Shown here: piece by piece, positions 14,839 to 17,852 of the stretch
How the letters are laid out: each line of letters starts with the position of its first letter
Position numbering within the stretch: position 1 is the first letter of the stretch
Program-made: the position numbers and the translations under genes
Source of the DNA: Flavobacteriaceae bacterium
Lineage (GTDB): Bacteria > Bacteroidota > Bacteroidia > Flavobacteriales > Flavobacteriaceae
Direction: 5' to 3'
NCBI GenBank assembly: GCA_018608735.1
Contig: JABAYZ010000167.1
Location: 1 to 17,852 of the forward strand
Length of the DNA: 17,852 bases
Notes under the pieces: model-generated
Databases searched by the model: none
What the model was told of the DNA's origin: nothing
The model's input: only the letters and a program-made list of their open reading frames with translations

Positions 14839-15951
14839 ATGGCAAAACGCGACTATTACGACATACTAGGCATTAATAAAGGTGCCTCTGCTGCAGAGAT
14901 AAAAAAAGCTTACAGAAAAATGGCAGTGAAGTATCATCCAGATAAGAATCCCGATGATAAAACGGCTGAAGATAAATTTAAAGAAGCTGCAGAAGCTTAT
15001 GAAATATTGAGCGATCCTGACAAAAAAGCCCGTTTTGATCAATACGGTCATCAAGCCTTTGAAGGCGGTGGTTTTGGCGGCGGTGGCGGCATGAATATGG
15101 ATGACATTTTTAGTCAATTCGGCGATATTTTCGGCGGTGGCGGCGGAGGCTTCGGAGGTTTTGGTGGTGGACAGCGACAACGGGTAATGAAAGGGAGTAA
15201 TCTTCGTATTCGTGTCAAACTCACCCTTGAAGAAATTGCAAATGGTGTTGAAAAGAAAGTCAAAGTCAAACGAAAAACCCAAGCCAAAGGGGTGACTTAC
15301 AAAACCTGTTCTACCTGTAATGGTCAAGGCCAAGTGACTCGAGTTACAAATACAATACTAGGACGAATGCAAACCGCAGCGCCATGTAATGCTTGTGGAG
15401 GTACAGGTCAAAGTATCGATAATCGCCCTTCTAACTCCGATTCGCAAGGCTTTGTTGTGGAAGAGGAAACGGTGTCTATCAAAATTCCAGCGGGAGTTGT
15501 AGATGGCATGCAGTTAAAAGTCACAGGTAAAGGAAATGCTGCCCCTGGAAATGGTATTTCTGGGGATTTATTAGTCGCCATTACGGAAGAAATTCATCCA
15601 ACTCTACAACGTGAGGGTGATAATTTACATTATGATTTATATGTGAGTGTACCCGATGCGATTTTAGGATCGTCTATAGAAATTGATACGGTTACTGGAA
15701 AAGTGCGTTTGAAAATTGAAGCTGGAGTGCAGTCTGGAAAAATATTACGCCTTAGAGGAAAAGGAATTCCAAACGTAAATGGCTATAGTCGTGGAGATTT
15801 GTTAGTACATATTAATGTATGGACTCCAAAAACATTGAGTAAAGAACAAAAATCATTTTTTGAAAAAATGAAATCTGATGAGCATTTTTCACCAAAACCA
15901 GAAAGCTCTGATAAATCCTTTTTTGAAAAAGTGAAGGACATGTTTTCTTAG
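14839..15951 (+). CDS. dnaJ: Chaperone DnaJ with a reduced (two-repeat) zinc finger
   Basis: DnaJ delivers unfolded proteins to DnaK and stimulates its ATPase. Order of parts: J domain (1-70) with HPD at 33-35; Gly/Phe-rich linker (about 75-112); zinc-finger insert; two C-terminal substrate-binding beta domains (for example SIKIPAGVVDGMQLKV at 213-228); and a short helical tail. Length is 370 residues. The classical protein has four CxxCxGxG repeats. Only two remain here, CSTCNGQG (157-164) and CNACGGTG (183-190). From the flanking residues these correspond to repeats 2 and 3, which form zinc centre II. Repeats 1 and 4 (zinc centre I) are gone; where repeat 4 should be there is PSNSDSQG (197-204) without cysteines. 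The gene is 31 bases behind grpE in one operon. Confidence 0.96.
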   Translation: MAKRDYYDILGINKGASAAEIKKAYRKMAVKYHPDKNPDDKTAEDKFKEAAEAYEILSDPDKKARFDQYGHQAFEGGGFGGGGGMNMDDIFSQFGDIFGGGGGGFGGFGGGQRQRVMKGSNLRIRVKLTLEEIANGVEKKVKVKRKTQAKGVTYKTCSTCNGQGQVTRVTNTILGRMQTAAPCNACGGTGQSIDNRPSNSDSQGFVVEEETVSIKIPAGVVDGMQLKVTGKGNAAPGNGISGDLLVAITEEIHPTLQREGDNLHYDLYVSVPDAILGSSIEIDTVTGKVRLKIEAGVQSGKILRLRGKGIPNVNGYSRGDLLVHINVWTPKTLSKEQKSFFEKMKSDEHFSPKPESSDKSFFEKVKDMFS

Positions 15952-15972
15952 CAGAATATATTATTGAAACTC

Positions 15973-16614
15973 ATGAGTGAAAAATTAAACCATCACTATC
16001 CTGAAAAAGAGGAACGGTTAAATGTAATCACTCATGCGTTTGGATTTTTATTAAGTGGGGTTGGAATGTGTTTTCTTATCCTCAAATCTTTGAATTATGA
16101 GGGCTTTTGGGAGTCAGCTAGTTTAATTATTTATGGATTAAGTCTACTTGTTTTATATGCGGCATCCACATGTTATCATGCAGCAAAAGATCCTCAATTA
16201 AGACGAAAATTAAATATTTTTGATCATGCTGCTATCTATGTTTTAATTGCAGGAACCTATTCGCCCTTCACTATTGTATTAATGGATGGCGCATTAGGAT
16301 GGACTGTTTTTGGGTTGACGTGGACCTTTGCACTGATCGGCATTATCCTGAAGTTTTTTTATACAGGTCGTTTTGATAAGCTCTCTACAATATTGTATCT
16401 CTTAATGGGTTGGCAAGTGGTGTTTGTGATTAAAACACTTACGGAACTTTTGTCAACCGAAGGCGTGCAACTTCTATTTATAGGCGGGATGTTTTATACA
16501 ATTGGTGCATTGCTGTATTCTATAAATAGAATTCCCTATAACCATGCTATTTTTCACATCTGTGTTGTACTAGGGAGTATCTGTCACTTTTTCAGTGTTT
16601 TTAGTTTTTTGTAA
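15973..16614 (+). CDS. Hemolysin III/PAQR-like seven-helix membrane protein
   Basis: The 213-residue protein has seven predicted membrane helices. It also carries the metal-site pattern of the HlyIII/PAQR/YqfA superfamily: EERLNVITHAFG (13-24), STCYH (Ser 65, His 69), FDHAAIYVLIAGTYSPF (83-99), and HAIFH (191-195) near the C-terminus. Members of the wider superfamily are integral membrane proteins, some with proposed hydrolase activity on lipids. The cytolysin name rests on a Bacillus protein and should not be read as a virulence claim. I start at the ATG at 15973 rather than the in-frame TTG at 15964. It follows dnaJ by 21 bases, so read-through from the chaperone operon is likely. It converges on the 74-residue gene with a gap of four bases. 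Confidence 0.88.
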   Translation: MSEKLNHHYPEKEERLNVITHAFGFLLSGVGMCFLILKSLNYEGFWESASLIIYGLSLLVLYAASTCYHAAKDPQLRRKLNIFDHAAIYVLIAGTYSPFTIVLMDGALGWTVFGLTWTFALIGIILKFFYTGRFDKLSTILYLLMGWQVVFVIKTLTELLSTEGVQLLFIGGMFYTIGALLYSINRIPYNHAIFHICVVLGSICHFFSVFSFL

Positions 16615-16618
16615 TAAC

Positions 16619-16843
16619 TCAATCTATAATTTCGTAGTCAATACTTAGTTTTCGTAAAGCCCTCAATGCAGAGCCCGAGTTTTTATCCTCTACTTCGATA
16701 TCTACAGGATCTCCTTCCAAAAGAATTTCTGTTAACTCATAGGATAAGGATGAATTCATATTTGATGAAATCTCGGCAATACATTTGGTGATTGCTCTTT
16801 TATCTGGTCGTTGTGCATCACAAGACAATAAGTTTAATTTCAT
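16619..16843 (-). CDS. Small conserved-looking protein, possibly with L7/L12 C-terminal-like fold
   Basis: The soluble 74-residue protein has no signal peptide. I do not recognise a named family. Its layout is suggestive, though. A first helix (about 15-28) leads to SYELTEILLEGDPVDIEV (34-51), then a Ser/Gly turn and a helix-strand ending ALRALRKLSIDYEII (59-73). That order and spacing parallels the C-terminal domain of ribosomal protein L7/L12, where a helix with an LKEAKDLV-type segment precedes a short strand, a KEEA-type helix and a closing LEEAGAxVEI strand. It lacks the lysines and glycines that L7/L12 uses to bind translation factors, so a ribosomal role does not follow. It could equally be an unrelated alpha/beta fold. 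The gene precedes nothing on its strand within the window. Confidence 0.65.
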   Translation of the reverse strand: MKLNLLSCDAQRPDKRAITKCIAEISSNMNSSLSYELTEILLEGDPVDIEVEDKNSGSALRALRKLSIDYEIID

Positions 16844-16900
16844 GGGTTTGATTTATGAATGCAATATACTAGGTTTTATCGAGATTTTTATGACTCAAGG

Positions 16901-17593
16901 CTAAAGTCGAATTATTTTTCTTACCAGTGAAGTGTCATATGAAGTAAACCTTAAAAAGTACATCCCAGAATTTTTGAGTTCTAGAAAGTGTTGTTGTTTC
17001 CATAACACACGTTCACTAGATAGCATCTGCCCTTTGACATCAAATACCTCAATTAGAAGATTTTGTTGTGGGGTTTTAAATAGAATCCCTATTTTTCCAT
17101 TCTTTGAAGGGTTAGGATAGATGTCTACGGGGAGTTTATCTCTATTCTCATCGAACTCTGTACTGGATAGCGTAACTTCTCCAAATACGCCATTCCCCCA
17201 ATGTAGTTGTCCATATTTGACACAGACAAAAACGATATACTTGTAATCATTAATAGCTACTTCAGAGGGCAAATTAAAGGTCATGGCACCAGAAGAATAA
17301 TTCAGACCACTCTCAGTTCCAATATTAGATACAAGTAACATGTTTGAGGTGTCAATAGGACTTTGATAGTTGTTAGTAGTGCTTAGAAATACATGGACAT
17401 CAAACACATTACTTTGAGTTAAATAATCAGAACCAAACCTGAGCTTGAGATCATTGTTATCAAACAATTCCAGATATACCGTGCCTTCAAGTGAATAATC
17501 TCCATCTACAAGCGAGGCTGTTCTGGTTTCTTTAAGTTGTTGTCCAGAAGCAACTTGGACACAAAGGATAAGTACGACTAATAGAGTTCTCAT
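16901..17593 (-). CDS. Secreted DM13-domain protein with T9SS C-terminal sorting domain
   Basis: Starting at the ATG at 17593 the protein has 230 residues. A Sec signal peptide covers about 1-18 (MRTLLVVLIL, cleavage likely after ASG). Residues about 25-142 fit the DM13 domain: GDYSLEGTVYLE, a central VFDVHVFLS strand, INDYKYIVFVCVKYGQLHWGNGVFGEV. The last includes the single conserved Cys (about 124) that is proposed to take part in redox chemistry. Residues about 155-230 form a type A T9SS sorting domain (VDIYPNPSKNGKIGI, VFDVKGQ, SGMYFLRF, KIIRL). The product is therefore expected to cross the outer membrane through the Por machinery and stay at the surface or be released. A GTG at 17611 would add six residues; I prefer the ATG because a TATATTCG box lies at 17617-17624. 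Confidence 0.85.
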   Translation of the reverse strand: MRTLLVVLILCVQVASGQQLKETRTASLVDGDYSLEGTVYLELFDNNDLKLRFGSDYLTQSNVFDVHVFLSTTNNYQSPIDTSNMLLVSNIGTESGLNYSSGAMTFNLPSEVAINDYKYIVFVCVKYGQLHWGNGVFGEVTLSSTEFDENRDKLPVDIYPNPSKNGKIGILFKTPQQNLLIEVFDVKGQMLSSERVLWKQQHFLELKNSGMYFLRFTSYDTSLVRKIIRL

Positions 17594-17616
17594 TAGAAAT
17601 AATTTTGTCACTTAGT

Positions 17617-17624
17617 CGAATATA
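17617..17624 (-). promoter_or_regulatory. Candidate -7 box for the DM13/T9SS gene
   Basis: On the minus strand this is TATATTCG, within a ten-base word GCTATATTCG that also precedes the M49 peptidase gene. It lies 24 bases before the ATG at 17593. The rest of the spacer 17625-17764 contains a short hairpin (ACTC TTC GAGT, 17720-17730) and no coding signal I trust. Confidence 0.35.
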
Positions 17625-17764
17625 GCTTTGACGCCTTACATTTTTTTTATCTTACAAGTTAAGGTTTTTGGGGCTAGTTGTTTTATTTCTATTTCATTAC
17701 GCAAAGTTTGAGGGCATCGACTCTTCGAGTTCTAGACTTTTAATCCAGTGACTTAATATTTTTT

Positions 17765-17852
17765 TCATTCAATGAACAAGTTTTTATTTTTTGGATATTT
17801 AACAAAGTAGTTTAAACTAAACTTTTTACTTTCACTTGGGCCAATGGTAAAC
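17765..17852 (-). CDS. C-terminal end of a truncated gene, possibly DUF4139/mucoidy-inhibitor-like
   Basis: On the minus strand an open frame enters from the window edge and ends at a TGA at 17767-17765, giving 28 residues: FTIGPSESKKFSLN followed by YFVKYPKNKNLFIE. The pattern, a short basic Pro-Ser-Glu-Ser-Lys-Lys turn and then an aromatic beta strand with VKYPKNK at the very end, resembles the C-terminus of Bacteroidota proteins with a DUF4139 domain (mucoidy inhibitor A-like). The match is short, so the family name is tentative. The frame ending at the edge, on the same strand as the downstream DM13 gene, makes a real partial gene likely. Confidence 0.5.
   Translation of the reverse strand, partial: FTIGPSESKKFSLNYFVKYPKNKNLFIE

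Noticed and set aside
14866..15333. Minus-strand open frame (155 codons) across the start of dnaJ
   Set aside because: It is antisense to the J domain and Gly-rich linker. The repetitive Ala/Thr-rich translation simply mirrors the Gly/Phe codons.
16581..16610. Terminator inside the 3' end of the hemolysin III-like gene (CACT, loop TTTTC, AGTG, then T-runs)
   Set aside because: The stem is only four base pairs, and the T-runs are explained by Phe codons. It is possible but not strong enough to list.
17718..17750. tRNA-like stretch (GACTTTTAATC at 17735-17745 resembles a tRNA-Lys anticodon loop, near an ACTCTTCGAGT hairpin)
   Set aside because: No acceptor stem, D-arm or correctly placed T-arm can be folded around it, so neither a tRNA gene nor an attachment-site remnant is supported.
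17755..17771. Tiny 24-codon open frame on the minus strand starting near 17770
   Set aside because: It overlaps the end of the partial edge gene, is very short, and has no supporting signals.

Overview
The window looks like a stretch of ordinary chromosome from a marine-type member of the Flavobacteriaceae (phylum Bacteroidota). Three things point there. The DNA is AT-rich, with boxes matching the Bacteroidota -7 promoter element TAnnTTTG in front of many genes and no Shine-Dalgarno-like leaders. One secreted protein carries a type IX secretion (Por) C-terminal sorting domain. Several proteins have forms typical of this group: type III glutamine synthetase, the long AIR-synthase variant, the M49 peptidase lipoprotein, the DUF4920 lipoprotein and a DnaJ with a reduced zinc finger. 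I see no insertion sequence, prophage, CRISPR array, rRNA or tRNA.

Layout. 1-2529: a divergent pair of unrelated glutamine synthetases, the 5' end of a GSII-type gene on the minus strand and a complete GSIII gene (glnN-like) on the plus strand, separated by an AT-rich control region with a hairpin. 2724-5873: a plus-strand nucleotide and translation block (purM-like AIR synthase, release factor 1, orotidine-phosphate decarboxylase). 5883-7830: an unrecognised conserved protein (-), an Lrp/AsnC regulator and a DUF1684 lipoprotein (+), and the fluoride channel CrcB/FluC (-). 7969-10271: a dipeptidyl peptidase III-like lipoprotein (+), a strong terminator and a tiny two-helix membrane protein (-). 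10384-11826: a MazG/HisE-like pyrophosphohydrolase (+) facing a branched-chain aminotransferase (-). 11932-14124: a DUF4920 lipoprotein, stand-alone MnmD (tRNA wobble-uridine methyltransferase) and a TIGR01777-type SDR protein. 14271-16614: grpE, dnaJ and a hemolysin III/PAQR-like membrane protein, behind a promoter that carries both a -24/-12 (sigma-54-like) signature and a Bacteroidota -33/-7 signature. 16619-17852: on the minus strand, a 74-residue protein whose layout resembles the ribosomal L7/L12 C-terminal domain, a secreted DM13-domain protein with a T9SS tail, and the last 28 codons of a further gene that resembles the end of a DUF4139 (mucoidy-inhibitor-like) protein.

Most of the content is housekeeping: nitrogen assimilation, purine and pyrimidine synthesis, translation termination, tRNA modification, protein folding, amino-acid transamination. 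I found no dedicated defence, secretion or biosynthetic island. The points most worth a second look are the grpE-dnaJ promoter, the DnaJ that has lost two of its four zinc-finger repeats, the divergent GSII/GSIII pair, the L7/L12-like small protein, and the very tight packing of convergent genes (including a hairpin across the two facing stop codons at about 10755-10774).
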